Shown here: in pieces, positions 35,910 through 44,474 of the stretch
Layout of the letters: every line of letters begins with the position of its first letter
Numbering within the stretch: position 1 is the stretch's first letter
Assembly (NCBI GenBank): GCA_963815645.1
Contig: CAWFHL010000001.1
Span: 496,001-560,000, forward strand
Length of the DNA stretch: 64,000 nt
DNA from: JBBRHQ01 sp963815645
Lineage (GTDB): Bacteria > Actinomycetota > Thermoleophilia > Solirubrobacterales > 70-9
Reading direction: 5' to 3'
Notes under the pieces: model-generated
Database searches by the model: none
Seen by the model: the letters and a program-made list of their open reading frames with translations, nothing else
Told to the model about the DNA's origin: nothing
Position numbers and translations under genes: made by a program

Positions 35910-36509
35910 CTAAGCGCCCAGTCCGGCGCTCTGCGATCGTGGCTCGCGCCTGGCGGCGGGGGCAGCCCGGGCGGGCCGGCCCCCGTAGCGGAGCGCGAGC
36001 AGAATCACGATCGGGACGGCGCTGCCGATCACGATCACCTGCATCCAGAGGCTGGCCCCGTCTGTGCCCGAGCCCAGCGAGTGGACGACGGCAAGCGCGT
36101 AGACGAGGACCGTGGCACGATGAATCTGGCGCCAGCGTCGCGCCCCGATCCGGCGCCGCACGTAGAAGGTCGGCCCCAGCAGCAGGGCAAGGTAGCCGCC
36201 GAGGATGCCCAGCCCGACCCAGAGGGGGCGGTAGCCGATCGTGAACGGGATCGCGATCCCGGTGATGCCGGGGCTGAGCCACTTGTCGCCGAGCAGGCAG
36301 ATGCCGTGCAGGGCGATCGCGACCAGACCGGTCAGGGCGACCTGCTGGTGGACCTTGACCAGGTTGCGCTTCAGACCCGGGGGCTTCGGCAGGCTCGAGG
36401 CCAGATAGAGGCCGATCAGCACCGCGGTCGCGACCAGGAAGAAGGCGACGATGCCGGCCGAGCGCGCCACCAGCCACCACGGGTAGTTGGCAGGGTCGGG
36501 CTCAGTCAC
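35910..36509 (-). CDS. Ferric-reductase-like transmembrane protein
   Basis: 199 residues from GTG 36509. About six membrane segments (AGIVAFFLVATAVLIGLYL, WVGLGILGGYLALLLG, LWMQVIVIGSAVPIVILL). Histidines spaced like the bis-heme ligands of ferric reductase/MsrQ proteins lie in KVHQQVALTGLVAIALHG and WRQIHRATVLVYALAVVHS. It probably passes electrons across the membrane using heme b. The last gene of the leftward redox operon that begins with apbE. Confidence 0.82.
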   Translation of the reverse strand: MTEPDPANYPWWLVARSAGIVAFFLVATAVLIGLYLASSLPKPPGLKRNLVKVHQQVALTGLVAIALHGICLLGDKWLSPGITGIAIPFTIGYRPLWVGLGILGGYLALLLGPTFYVRRRIGARRWRQIHRATVLVYALAVVHSLGSGTDGASLWMQVIVIGSAVPIVILLALRYGGRPARAAPAARREPRSQSAGLGA

Positions 36510-36735
36510 CGCGGTTGCCTTCGGGGGACTCGGGCTCCCCGCCGCGGGTCGGGGGCGGGGCCTGCTTGGCGGGCACCTGCGCCGGGCCGGTGACGGCGAC
36601 CGTGGTGGGCCCGCTGAACATGGTGTAGGCCGCCAGCCCCGCGAGGGCAAGGAGGACCGCAATCGCCGCTATCAACTGAGCCGGGGAGGGCCGGGCCGCG
36701 ACCGCTTGGGCTGCGCGACCCGCCGCCGGGGTCAC
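36502..36735 (-). CDS. Small membrane protein
   Basis: 77 residues with one transmembrane helix (LIAAIAVLLALAGLAAYTMF) and a Pro-rich tail on the outside (APPPTRGGEPESPEG). No family recognised. It overlaps the ferric-reductase-like gene by 8 bp and its upstream neighbour by 4 bp, so it is translated as part of the same operon. Confidence 0.65.
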   Translation of the reverse strand: MTPAAGRAAQAVAARPSPAQLIAAIAVLLALAGLAAYTMFSGPTTVAVTGPAQVPAKQAPPPTRGGEPESPEGNRGD

Positions 36736-37016
36736 GGCGGCACCGGCGACGTGCGGGAGACGATCGTCGTCGCCTGTTTGACCTGCCGGCCCTTGCTCGC
36801 CGGCTGGCTCACGGCCGGGACCGCAGGCCCCGGTCCCAGCGCGGGATCCCTGCCGCTTCGGACCTGGATCGCCAGCAGGGTCAGGATGACGAAGAACAAC
36901 CCGAGCGCTGCCGTGATCACCGCCAGCGGGCTCGGCAGCGGTCGCCGCGCCGTGGGTCGCGCCGGCGGCTTTTCGGCGGCGCCGCCATCGCCCGGGGTCA
37001 CGTGGGTCTCGGTCAT
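36732..37016 (-). CDS. Small membrane protein
   Basis: 94 residues from ATG 37016 (MTETHVTPGDGG), one membrane helix LAVITAALGLFFVILTLLAI near residue 45, basic region before it and a Ser/Pro-rich tail (SRTSPVPP). It resembles its neighbour in plan; both might be subunits or anchors of the redox complex. Function unknown. Confidence 0.65.
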   Translation of the reverse strand: MTETHVTPGDGGAAEKPPARPTARRPLPSPLAVITAALGLFFVILTLLAIQVRSGRDPALGPGPAVPAVSQPASKGRQVKQATTIVSRTSPVPP

Positions 37017-37020
37017 CGAT

Positions 37021-37626
37021 TCATCCCTCCCCGCAGACCCGGAAGCCGTAGCCGCGGGCAAACGCCGTCAGCGCCACGGTCAGATTGTCCAACTCGCCGC
37101 GAAGCTGCCGCAACCTCGGTACGTCCGCCACAGCGAGAGCGTCGCGGATCTGGCGGCGGAGGGCTAGTTGGCGGCGGATCGGGTCAAACAGGTTCGCCGC
37201 CAGGGCGGAGCGGTCTCCCGGCGGAACGGGCACGGTCTTTATCTGAGACAGCTGCTTCGTCCACAGCGCGATCGTGCCGTCATACGCCTTTACCGCCTCG
37301 CCCTCGTTGGTCGACTTGCCGACCCGCTCGCGGGCGCCGGCCTGCTCGGGGTCGAGCTTGCTGCAGATCCGGTCGATCCGCTGGATGTAAGCCCTGCGGG
37401 CGGGATCGGAGAGGGCGCTCCTCGGCACCTTCGGAGCGCCACCGGTCTGCCCGGCCGGGGGCTGGGCCCCGGTCGTCGTGGCGCTGGTCGCGACCGTGCC
37501 GGTCTCGCCCTCGCCGCGGCGCTGGTCTCCGCCGCAGCCCGGGACGAGCAGCAGCACCACGACCAGCGCCGCCGCGGAGGCGGGCCAGGGCGGAATCGCC
37601 GCCGGGATGCGGGTCCCGGGAACCAT
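37021..37626 (-). CDS. Predicted lipoprotein
   Basis: 201 residues. N-terminal signal AAALVVVLLLVPGCGG with the lipobox LVPGC (Cys about residue 31), a Thr/Gly-rich linker, then a helical domain (RAYIQRIDRICSKLD, RRQLALRRQIRDAL, LRGELDNLTVAL). Three Cys in total, C at the very end (FRVCGEG). Likely anchored to the outer face of the membrane. It sits between the ferredoxin and the small membrane proteins of the redox operon. Confidence 0.8.
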   Translation of the reverse strand: MVPGTRIPAAIPPWPASAAALVVVLLLVPGCGGDQRRGEGETGTVATSATTTGAQPPAGQTGGAPKVPRSALSDPARRAYIQRIDRICSKLDPEQAGARERVGKSTNEGEAVKAYDGTIALWTKQLSQIKTVPVPPGDRSALAANLFDPIRRQLALRRQIRDALAVADVPRLRQLRGELDNLTVALTAFARGYGFRVCGEG

Positions 37627-37631
37627 CGAGG

Positions 37632-37838
37632 CTAGGGGTAGACCTGCTCGCCGGTGTCGGTGTCGATCACGGCGATCGCCACCGAGGGGCAGATCTCGGC
37701 CGCCTCCATGATCAGCTCGGGAGGGCCCTCGCCGATCACATGGGCGGTGTCGTTGAGCGCGAACACCGCCGGTGCGAGCTCGACGCAGTCCCCGTGCGCG
37801 GCGCAGGCGCCCTCATCAACTCGCGGTACGTAGTTCAT
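37632..37838 (-). CDS. Ferredoxin
   Basis: 68 residues. Iron-sulfur Cys pattern CAAHGDCVELAP and EICPSVAI, spaced like 3Fe-4S/4Fe-4S actinobacterial ferredoxins (P450-type, with one Cys in position CxxHxxC). ATG 37838 lies inside the 3' end of the upstream reductase gene (23 bp overlap). The two probably form a pair that reduces a P450 or another acceptor; no P450 is in the window. Confidence 0.9.
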   Translation of the reverse strand: MNYVPRVDEGACAAHGDCVELAPAVFALNDTAHVIGEGPPELIMEAAEICPSVAIAVIDTDTGEQVYP

Positions 37839-39015
37839 CTTCGCTCCTCTCGGGGTCTGAAGTGCCGGCCGCGATCTGCTTTCGCATCGCCGCGAGCTCC
37901 CTGGGGCGAGCAACGGCCATGCCGGCCACCGGGATCCCCTCGCGCCAGATCAGCGCGCTGAAGTCACGCTTATCCGGGTCGCCGTCTATCTCGATCTGAT
38001 CCGCCTCGCGGGCGTCGCCGATCAGCTGCACTCGCAGCCCGTACTGGTCGGTCCAGAACGAGGGCAGCGAGAGCGGCAGGGGGTCGAGCCCGAGGATCGC
38101 CCGCGCGACCTGGGCACCCTGGCGGGAGGCCGCCTCCCATTGCTCGCTGCGCTCATGGGCCCCGGTGACCGAGTTCAGCTGGCGGGCGCTGTCGCCGGCG
38201 GCATAGACGTCGGGGGCACCGGTGCGGCCGCTGGAGTCGGTCGGCACGCCCCCGGGGTCCAGCCCGCTGCCCTCGAGCCACTCCGTCGCGGGCTCGATCC
38301 CGATTCCCACCACCAGCGCGTCGCACTCGAGTCGCCGTCCGTCGGTCAGCTGGACCCACCCGGTGCCGTCGCTCCCCTCGCCGAGCCGCGCCACCTGGGC
38401 CGAGAGCAGGACCTCGACCCCCTCGGCGCGATGCATCTCGACGAACCAGCCGGCGAGCCGGGGCCCCAGAACCCGAAGCAGCGGTGCGGGAGCCGCCTCC
38501 AGGACGGTGACGCCGAGGCCGAGGCTGCGGGCCGTGGCCGCGACCTCGAGGCCGATGAAGCCGGCGCCGACCACGACCAGGGCGGCGCCGGGGCGAAGCG
38601 CATCGCGCAGGCGCACCGCGTCCTCGACCGTTCGCAGTGTGTGGGTTCCGGCGAACTGCTCGGTGCCGGGAAGCACGCGGGGGCGGCTTCCCGAGGCGAT
38701 CAGCAGCGACCCGTAGCCGAGGGTCGCGCCGGAGTCGAGGGTGACCGTCCTGCGTCCGGGGTCGAGTGCGACCGCTCTCTCGCCGAGCAGCAGCTCGATC
38801 TCGCGCTCGGTGTACCAGTCGGCCGGGCGGAAGGCGAGCGCCTCGGGCTCCCGATCCCCGGAGAGGACTGCCTTGGAGAGGGGCGGGCGGTCATAGGGGC
38901 GGCGCTCCTCCTCGCAGACGATCCTGATCCTCCCCTCGAACCCTTGGGAGCGCAGGGTCTCGCAGCAGCGCTGCGCGGCCAGCCCGCCGCCGGCGATCAG
39001 GACGCCGTCCCTCAC
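37816..39015 (-). CDS. NAD(P)/FAD ferredoxin reductase
   Basis: 399 residues, intact. Two dinucleotide folds: N-terminal VLIAGGGLAAQRCCETL (FAD) and central VVVGAGFIGLEVAATARS (NAD(P)), with VYAAGDSAR (FAD-binding GD motif) and a C-terminal dimerisation/oxidoreductase domain (VQLIGDAREADQIE). It resembles rubredoxin/ferredoxin reductases of the putidaredoxin-reductase class. Start codon at 39015 (MRDGVLIAGG). The 3' end overlaps the ferredoxin start, which argues for coupled expression. Confidence 0.93.
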   Translation of the reverse strand: MRDGVLIAGGGLAAQRCCETLRSQGFEGRIRIVCEEERRPYDRPPLSKAVLSGDREPEALAFRPADWYTEREIELLLGERAVALDPGRRTVTLDSGATLGYGSLLIASGSRPRVLPGTEQFAGTHTLRTVEDAVRLRDALRPGAALVVVGAGFIGLEVAATARSLGLGVTVLEAAPAPLLRVLGPRLAGWFVEMHRAEGVEVLLSAQVARLGEGSDGTGWVQLTDGRRLECDALVVGIGIEPATEWLEGSGLDPGGVPTDSSGRTGAPDVYAAGDSARQLNSVTGAHERSEQWEAASRQGAQVARAILGLDPLPLSLPSFWTDQYGLRVQLIGDAREADQIEIDGDPDKRDFSALIWREGIPVAGMAVARPRELAAMRKQIAAGTSDPERSEDELRTAS

Positions 39016-39210
39016 TCACTACCCCGCATTTCGCTCTCTGCGTGACCCTGGCTGCCGCTGTTCGCGCGCTCGAAAACCATCTCGACCGCCGAGTCTACGT
39101 CGCGATTCGCCGACGGCATCGGAATTTTGCCGCCTCTTTACGTTGGGTTCCTCCGGGCAGGAATCGGCCCGCGGCGCCGGTCCCGGCGGCGGGCTGCAGG
39201 CTCCGCCTGC

Positions 39211-40170
39211 TCAGGCCGGGGTGGGCGGCCCGGCACCCGCCGCCCCGATCCGCTCCACCCCACCGTCGTCGGCGACGATCAGCCCTCCGTTTGGATGCAG
39301 GAACTCGCGGGCCCCGGCGGGCCCGCTGAGAAGCGCCGCCTTCGCCAGGGTGTCGGCCTCCAGCGCCGTCGGTGCGCTGGCGCTGGCGCTGATCAGGCCG
39401 GTCCATGCCGAACTCGCCGCTGGAGGGGTCGATCAGGTGATGGGCGTGGCCCCGTCGGGGGTGCGCCAGAGGCGCGCGTCGATTCCCGAGGTCGCCACCG
39501 CCCCCCTGATGATCGGGAAGGTCTCGATCGCCTCGCCGCTCAGCGGGTGGCGCAGCTCGATCTCGACCGGCTCGTCCCCGGGCAGCCTGCCCCCGACCCG
39601 GACGTCGCCACCGCAGTCGATCACGTAGCGCGCATACGGGGAGAGCCGTGCGGCGATCATGTCCGCGGCCATGCCCTTGCCGATGCCTCCGCTGTCAAAC
39701 ATCAGCCCGGGCGGGCGCCGGATCGCGCCCTCGTCCTCGCCCTCGCAGACGGCGAAACCCCTCCAGGCCGCCGCCGGGCTCGGCCTCGCCGGGCGCCGGG
39801 GCGGGGCGCCGGCCAGTGCCTCGGAGAGTGGAGAGGAGGCGAGGCCGACGCGGGATTCGGCATAGCCGATCGCCTCCAGCTCGGGCAGCAGGGTCGGGTC
39901 GACGAGGCCCCCGGTGCGCTCCGCCGCCCAGATCGCGGCCCGTACCGCACTTCGCAGCAGGGCCGATGCCGGGACCGCCTCGCGGGGGTCGCGGTTCAGC
40001 CGGGAGAGCTCGCTCTCGGGCCGGAACCGCGATAGGCACTGGTCGAAGTCGATCAGCGCCGCCTCCACCTGCGCCGCCATCGCCTCGGGCTCGGGCAGCC
40101 CGGCGTCGAGGCGGGCCCCGATCAGCACGCGGACCTCGGTGCCCATGGTCCGAAAGGAGCGCTCGATCAT
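39211..40170 (-). CDS. apbE: FAD:protein FMN transferase ApbE (two frameshifts)
   Basis: About 320 residues. ApbE covalently attaches FMN to Thr of target redox proteins. Motifs: FRTMGTEVRVLIGA, SRFRPESELSRLNR, DSGGIGKGMAADMIA and, after a frame change near 39435, HHLIDPSSGEF, then after another near 39405 GLISASASAPTALEADTLAK. Stop at 39211. No FMN-binding target protein is visible in this operon, although ferric-reductase-like protein, ferredoxin and reductase follow. The first gene of the leftward redox set; the gap to the reductase is about 195 bp. Confidence 0.9.
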
Positions 40171-40190
40171 CGCCGGGATTCTCCCTGCGT

Positions 40191-40310
40191 CTAAGCCTCG
40201 GCCAGCGGGTTCTCCCAGCGCACGCCCGGGAAGCGGGCGAAGTTGCCATCGGTGCTGCAGACGGTGAGGCCGCGCTCGCCGTGGCGGCGGCGCTGGATCT
40301 CGGCCCGAAC
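40191..40310 (-). pseudogene. Remnant of a vapBC pair
   Basis: The C-terminal 30 residues GLTVCSTDGNFARFPGVRW plus ENPLAEA copy the C-terminus of the VapC at 33410, and the preceding AEIQRRRHGERG copies the VapB core (AAIQRRRRSGERG). The antitoxin core is fused directly to the toxin tail at the shared GERGL/HGL, so an internal deletion removed everything between. DNA similarity over about 85 bp is seen by eye. Not functional as a pair. Confidence 0.65.
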
Positions 40311-40766
40311 TAGGGCACCGTCCGCTGCGCCTCTGCCTCGGCCCGCAACCCCTCCAGGGTCCGCCCGAGCATTCCCCCCATCTGTGTGCGGATGAAGAGA
40401 GCGTCGGTGAGGCCTGCTGAGGACGCCGCCCTTGACCAGCGAGTAGCTCAGCTCGAGCCGAACCAGGGTGCCCTCCCCCTCGATCCGGAAGCGGGTCGTC
40501 TGCTCGCCCTCCGAGGAGGGGTCGGAGTAGCGGATCCGGTGCAGACTGCGCTGCTCGTGCTCGAGCACCGTCTCGGTGACCTGGCCCCGCCCCGACGGCC
40601 CCGAGTGCCAGACCAACGTCCCTCCCACCTGCGGGTAGCCGTCGCGCAGCGAGTCGATGGCGCGGAACTCATCCACCCACTCGGCCCAGCGTGTCGGGTC
40701 GAAGTAGAGGTCCCAGGTCTCGGCGAGCGAGGCGGGGATGCGGAGCTCCGCGGCGACCTTGGCCAT
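40310..40766 (-). CDS. SRPBCC (START-like) domain protein (frameshift near 40425)
   Basis: About 151 residues. Start AAELRIPASLAETWDLYFD followed by RWAEWVDEFRAIDSL, TETVLEHEQRSLHRIRY and LELSYSLVKGGVLS, the beta-sheet of polyketide-cyclase/SRPBCC proteins. A frame change near 40425 restores a C-terminus GLTDALFIRTQMGGMLG that ends at 40310. Lipid or hydrophobic ligand binding is typical of the family. Confidence 0.8.
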
Positions 40767-40809
40767 CGGGCGAGTCTATGAGGACCGTGCGGCCCTACCA
40801 TCAGCGCCG

Positions 40810-41264
40810 TTGCCCGACTACCTCGACCTCGCCGATCGCTCCTGGCCGCTGCTCTGGCGGCTGATGGCCGCTCATGCGGCGATCTACCGGGCGACGAAGG
40901 GGCGGATCGGCGGCCGCATGCCGGGGCTGCCCTCGCTCCTCCTTCTCGACCACGTCGGCGCACGCAGCGGCAGGCGCCGCACTTCCGCGCTCGTCTACAT
41001 GCGCGACGGCGAGAACTGGTGATCGTCGCCTCCAAGGGCGGCCATCCCCGCAACCCGGCCTGGCTACACAACCTCCGCGCCCACCCCGACACCGAGGTGC
41101 AGATCGGCACCAGGCGGATCCCGGTCCACGCGCGGGAGGCGGGCGAGGAGGAGCGGCGGCGGCTGTGGCCGCTGCTGATCGCCCACAACCCCCACTGGGA
41201 GCGCTACCAGGAGCGCACCGAGCGCCGCGTGCCGGTCGTCGTGCTCGAGCCGCGCAGCGACTGA
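40810..41264 (+). CDS. F420-dependent nitroreductase family (DUF385/Ddn-like; frameshift at 41020)
   Basis: About 151 residues from TTG 40810: RSWPLLWRLMAAHAAIYRAT, GLPSLLLLDHVGARSGRRRT, then after one missing base at about 41018 VIVASKGGHPRNPAWLHNL and HPDTEVQIGTRRIPVHARE. These are hallmarks of F420H2-dependent nitroreductases of the Ddn/DUF385 family, usually about 150 residues, found in actinobacteria. Divergent from the SRPBCC gene. Confidence 0.83.
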
Positions 41265-41441
41265 GCGAGGGCGATGTGGAGCCGCCCCGGAGCTCCGCGG
41301 GACCATTGGGGCGAGTGGGGGCGAGTGGAAGCGCGTCGCGGCTTGTGAGTTCATGAGCCCACTTCTCGCCGACCGACATATGCAATTGAATAGCTTCATC
41401 ATACTCACCTAATGAGCCTTGGATGCCGTATGCTGGGTTCA
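41265..41441 (+). promoter_or_regulatory. 177 bp upstream region of the second vapBC operon
   Basis: AT-rich at 41375-41415 (TATGCAATTGAATAGC, CATCATACTCACC), unlike the GC-rich surroundings. Likely holds the vapBC promoter and operator. No exact repeats stand out. Confidence 0.4.
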
Positions 41442-41654
41442 ATGAACAAGCGGACCTCGCTGATCCTCGACACCGCCCTGCTCGATGCGGCGCAGGATGT
41501 GCTGGGCACAAGGGGTCCGACCGCGACGGTCCGGGAGGCCCTCAGTCGAGCGGTGCGCCAGAACCACCTCGAGCGTTTGGCGCAGTGGGAGCTCCCCGAG
41601 GATTTCCCCGGGCGCCTGGAGGAGATCCGCTCGGAGCGATCCGGCGCCGAATGA
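41442..41654 (+). CDS. vapB: VapB-type antitoxin
   Basis: 70 residues from ATG 41442: MNKRTSLILDTALLDAAQDV with a ribbon-helix-helix strand (RTSLILD), then TATVREALSRAVRQNHLERL and a C-terminal toxin-binding segment (WELPEDFPGRLEEIRSE). It immediately precedes the VapC (stop TGA followed by ATG), the standard order for this type. It is unrelated in detail to the vapB at 33838. Confidence 0.88.
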   Translation: MNKRTSLILDTALLDAAQDVLGTRGPTATVREALSRAVRQNHLERLAQWELPEDFPGRLEEIRSERSGAE

Positions 41655-42083
41655 ATGCCGCACTACCTGGCGGACACCAGCGCTTGGGCCCAGGCTCGGC
41701 GACGGGGCGCACCGGCGGAGATCCGCGAGGAGTTCGACCGGCTGCTGCTCGCCGGCGAACTCGGCACGTGCGGCCCTGTCAAGTGGGAGCTTCTCCACAG
41801 CACCAACAACGCCGAGGAGTTCTCGGCGCGTCGGGCCGACCTCGATGCACTCGCCGAAGCGCCGATCGAGTCGGCCCACTGGGTGAGGGTGCTCGACATC
41901 TGCTCTGAGCTGGCGAAGCAGGGCGGGGCCATGCACCGCTCGATACGGCTCAACGACACGCTGATCGCCGCAGCGGCCGAGAGCTCGAACCTCGCCGTTC
42001 TTCACTACGACTCCGACTTCGACCGGATCGCCGCCGTCACCGGTCAGCCGGCCGAGTGGATCGCGCCCCGCGGGTCCCTCTAG
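41655..42083 (+). CDS. vapC: VapC-family PIN toxin
   Basis: 142 residues. PIN motifs MPHYLADTSAWAQARR (first Asp), GPVKWELLHSTNN (Glu), IRLNDTLIAAAAESS (Asp) and HYDSDFDRIAAVTG (Asp pair). Start directly after the antitoxin stop. Expected to be a Mg-dependent ribonuclease held inactive by VapB. Overlaps the 3' end of the methyltransferase gene by 4 bp (convergent). Confidence 0.9.
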   Translation: MPHYLADTSAWAQARRRGAPAEIREEFDRLLLAGELGTCGPVKWELLHSTNNAEEFSARRADLDALAEAPIESAHWVRVLDICSELAKQGGAMHRSIRLNDTLIAAAAESSNLAVLHYDSDFDRIAAVTGQPAEWIAPRGSL

Positions 42084-42986
42084 CCAGCCGACTGGGCCAG
42101 AGCGATCCGGAAGAAGGGCGAGGCGACCGGGCGGCGGCCGAGCGGGTGCAGGTAGCGGGCGGCGAGCTCGGCCGAGGAGGCCTGCTCGAGAAGGGCGAAG
42201 CCGCGCTCGGCGAGGTAGTCAGGCAGCTCCGCCGGGTCGAGCCCGAAGCGGAACGGCTCCCCCGCACGGCGCACGACGTCGATCGTCGCCCCGGCGCCCT
42301 CCTCCCCGCCCCGGCGGGCCAGCGGCCCGGCGTCGAGGAAGGTGAAGACGACCCGGCTGCCCGGCTCGCCGAGCTCGGCGAGTTTGCGCAGGGTCGCATC
42401 GACCGCCTCGGCGCTCAGGTAGCCGGTCACCCCCTCCCAGATGAAGAAGGCCGGCTCGCCCGGCTCGAAGCCGGCGGCGGTGAGGCGCTCGGCGAGGTCG
42501 TCGCGCTCGAAGTCCACGGCGACGGTGCGGACATGGACGGGCATCGAGCCGAGGCGCGACTCGATCCGCTCCCGCTTTTCCGCCAGGGTCGCCGGCTCAT
42601 CGACCTCGAAGACGCGGCCATTGCGGAGAGCCGCCATCCGGTAGGCGCGGGCGTCGAAGCCCGAACCGAGGATCACTACCTGCGCGGTGCCGGCGGCCAG
42701 CGCCGCCTCCAGGGCCTCGTCGATGAACCGGGTGCGGACCAGAACCGCGACCCGGGCGCCCGGCCAGCGGCGGTCGATGTAGTCGGCGACCAGGCGCCGC
42801 CGTCAGCGGCACCCGCGCCAGGTCGAGAGCGCGGCGCAGGCGGGCGTTGAGGAAGGCCTCGGCGTAGGGGTCGGAGAAGAGGCGCCGCTCCGGCGACAAA
42901 CGATTCTCAAGCGCGCGGAAGAAAGCGACATAGACGGCAGTGCGGCTGGCGCCCTCGCGGCCCGCCCCGGCCTCCTCGCCGCTCAC
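42080..42986 (-). CDS. Class I SAM-dependent methyltransferase, LCM/PPM-type (frameshift near 42805)
   Basis: About 300 residues from GTG 42986. N-terminal GREGASRTAVYVAFFRALEN and FSDPYAEAFLNARLRRAL, then after one frame change near 42805 the SAM site VVILGSGFDARAYRMAALR, YDVD-like FEVDEPATLAEKR, VAVDFERDDLAE and FIWEGVTGYLSAEAV. These match actinobacterial leucine-carboxymethyltransferase-like proteins (TIGR00027 type). The methyl acceptor is unknown. Confidence 0.88.
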
Positions 42987-43093
42987 CTGCTCTGCCGTTC
43001 CACCACTGCAGGCACCCTAGCCGCGGGACCCTGGCGCCGTGGCACCGCCGCGGTTAGGGTCTGATCGACCTGTACCCAAAGCGGAGGTGAGAG

Positions 43094-43393
43094 ATGGCGA
43101 TTGGTTTGCTGAACCGGTTCTCCGAGCAGGCGGGCGCCGCCGAGTACGACAAGGTGAGCGCAGTTCTCGATAACCAGGGCAGCCCCCCGGACGGCATGAT
43201 CTTCCACTCGGCCGGCGAGCTCGAGGGGGTCTTCCAGGTCTTCAACATCTGGGAGTCGCGCGAGCACTTCGACCGCTTTCGCGAGGAGCGGCTGATCCCG
43301 GCGATGAAGGAGGCGATGGGCGAGGAGATGGTCGCCCAGATGCCCGACGCCGATTACCTCGAGGTGAAGATCCACGATTACCAGATCCCCTAG
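43094..43393 (+). CDS. Small conserved protein, ABM/Dabb-like
   Basis: 99 residues, ribosome site ggaggtgagag upstream. MAIGLLNRFSEQAGAAEYDK, PDGMIFHSAGELEGVFQVFN, WESREHFDRFREERL. This looks like a dimeric alpha+beta barrel protein. Similar proteins are common in actinobacteria but have no defined role. Confidence 0.75.
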   Translation: MAIGLLNRFSEQAGAAEYDKVSAVLDNQGSPPDGMIFHSAGELEGVFQVFNIWESREHFDRFREERLIPAMKEAMGEEMVAQMPDADYLEVKIHDYQIP

Positions 43394-43463
43394 AAGCACC
43401 GCCCGCTGAGCCCCGCGGCGGGCGGAGGCGGCGTCCTCCGCCCGCCCTAGCCTGCGGGTCAGA

Positions 43464-44474
43464 GTGAGCGAGATCGTCGAAGGGCTGGGTGATCGCGAGC
43501 GGATCGGGGCGCTGCTCGATGCGGACAGCTTCTTCTGGATAGACGCCTCGACCGCCGAGGCGAGCGCCGAGGCGCTGAAGGAAGTGCTCCGCATTCCCGA
43601 GGACGCCCTCGGGCCGCTGCTCGACTTCCGCGAGTCGACCCCGCCCTCGCGCAAGTTCCACGCCGACTCCGAGCACGTCGTCTTCGCCTTAGCCTGCTTC
43701 CTCGAGTCCGGGCAGACGGAGCCCGACGGGATGCACGCGCTGCGCCCCAGCGAGGTCCACGTCCTCGTCCACGGCTCCTACATGCTCACCCTCCACCACA
43801 GCCGGGCGCCCCTCCCCGACCGCCTGCCCTCCTATGACGCCGAGGGACGGAGCGAGCAGTACGTCGTCTACGCCGTCCTCGACGCGATGGTCGCCACCGG
43901 CTTCGACGCCCTGAACGAGGCCGAAATTGCACTCGAGGGCCTGCAGCTGATGTCGACCAACCTGCGCACGGGGCGGGTGAGGATGACCACCCTGCGCGCG
44001 ATCAACTCGCGGTTGGCTTCGATGCGGCGGCGGATCGGCCCCCAGCGGGGGATCTTCGAGCGGATCAGCGAGGAGGTCGGCCGAGTCAAGGGACTGGAGT
44101 CCGACTCCGAGAACTACTTCGAGCGCATCTACGATCAGCTCAACCGGCTCACCGAGGCGATCGACTCGGCGGCGGACTCGATGGCCAAGCTGGTCGACCT
44201 GCGCCTCAATGAGACCATGTACTGGCTGACCGTGGTGGCGACGATCTTCCTGCCGCTGACCTTCGTCACCGGCTTCTTCGGGATGAACTTCGAGTGGATG
44301 GTGACTCGGATCGACACTCCGCTCGCCTTCTTCGCCCTCGGGATCGGGGCGCCGATCCTGCTCGGGGCGCTGACCAGGCTGGTGGTACGGCGGCGCGGCA
44401 CCCCGGTCGAGCAGGATCCTGACACGGCGGCGCGGCTGCTCGCGGCAATGCGGCGCCCGCGGTCCTCCAGCTAG
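43464..44474 (+). CDS. corA: CorA-type Mg/Co transporter
   Basis: 336 residues from GTG 43464. A large N-terminal cytoplasmic domain (residues 1-260) with long helices (ISEEVGRVKGLESDSENYF), then two transmembrane helices: WLTVVATIFLPLTFVTGFFG with the selectivity signature GMN (FFGMNFEWM) and LAFFALGIGAPILLGALTRL. The frame is intact. It carries divalent cations. Convergent with the MFS gene, sharing the last 4 bp. Confidence 0.94.
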   Translation: MSEIVEGLGDRERIGALLDADSFFWIDASTAEASAEALKEVLRIPEDALGPLLDFRESTPPSRKFHADSEHVVFALACFLESGQTEPDGMHALRPSEVHVLVHGSYMLTLHHSRAPLPDRLPSYDAEGRSEQYVVYAVLDAMVATGFDALNEAEIALEGLQLMSTNLRTGRVRMTTLRAINSRLASMRRRIGPQRGIFERISEEVGRVKGLESDSENYFERIYDQLNRLTEAIDSAADSMAKLVDLRLNETMYWLTVVATIFLPLTFVTGFFGMNFEWMVTRIDTPLAFFALGIGAPILLGALTRLVVRRRGTPVEQDPDTAARLLAAMRRPRSSS

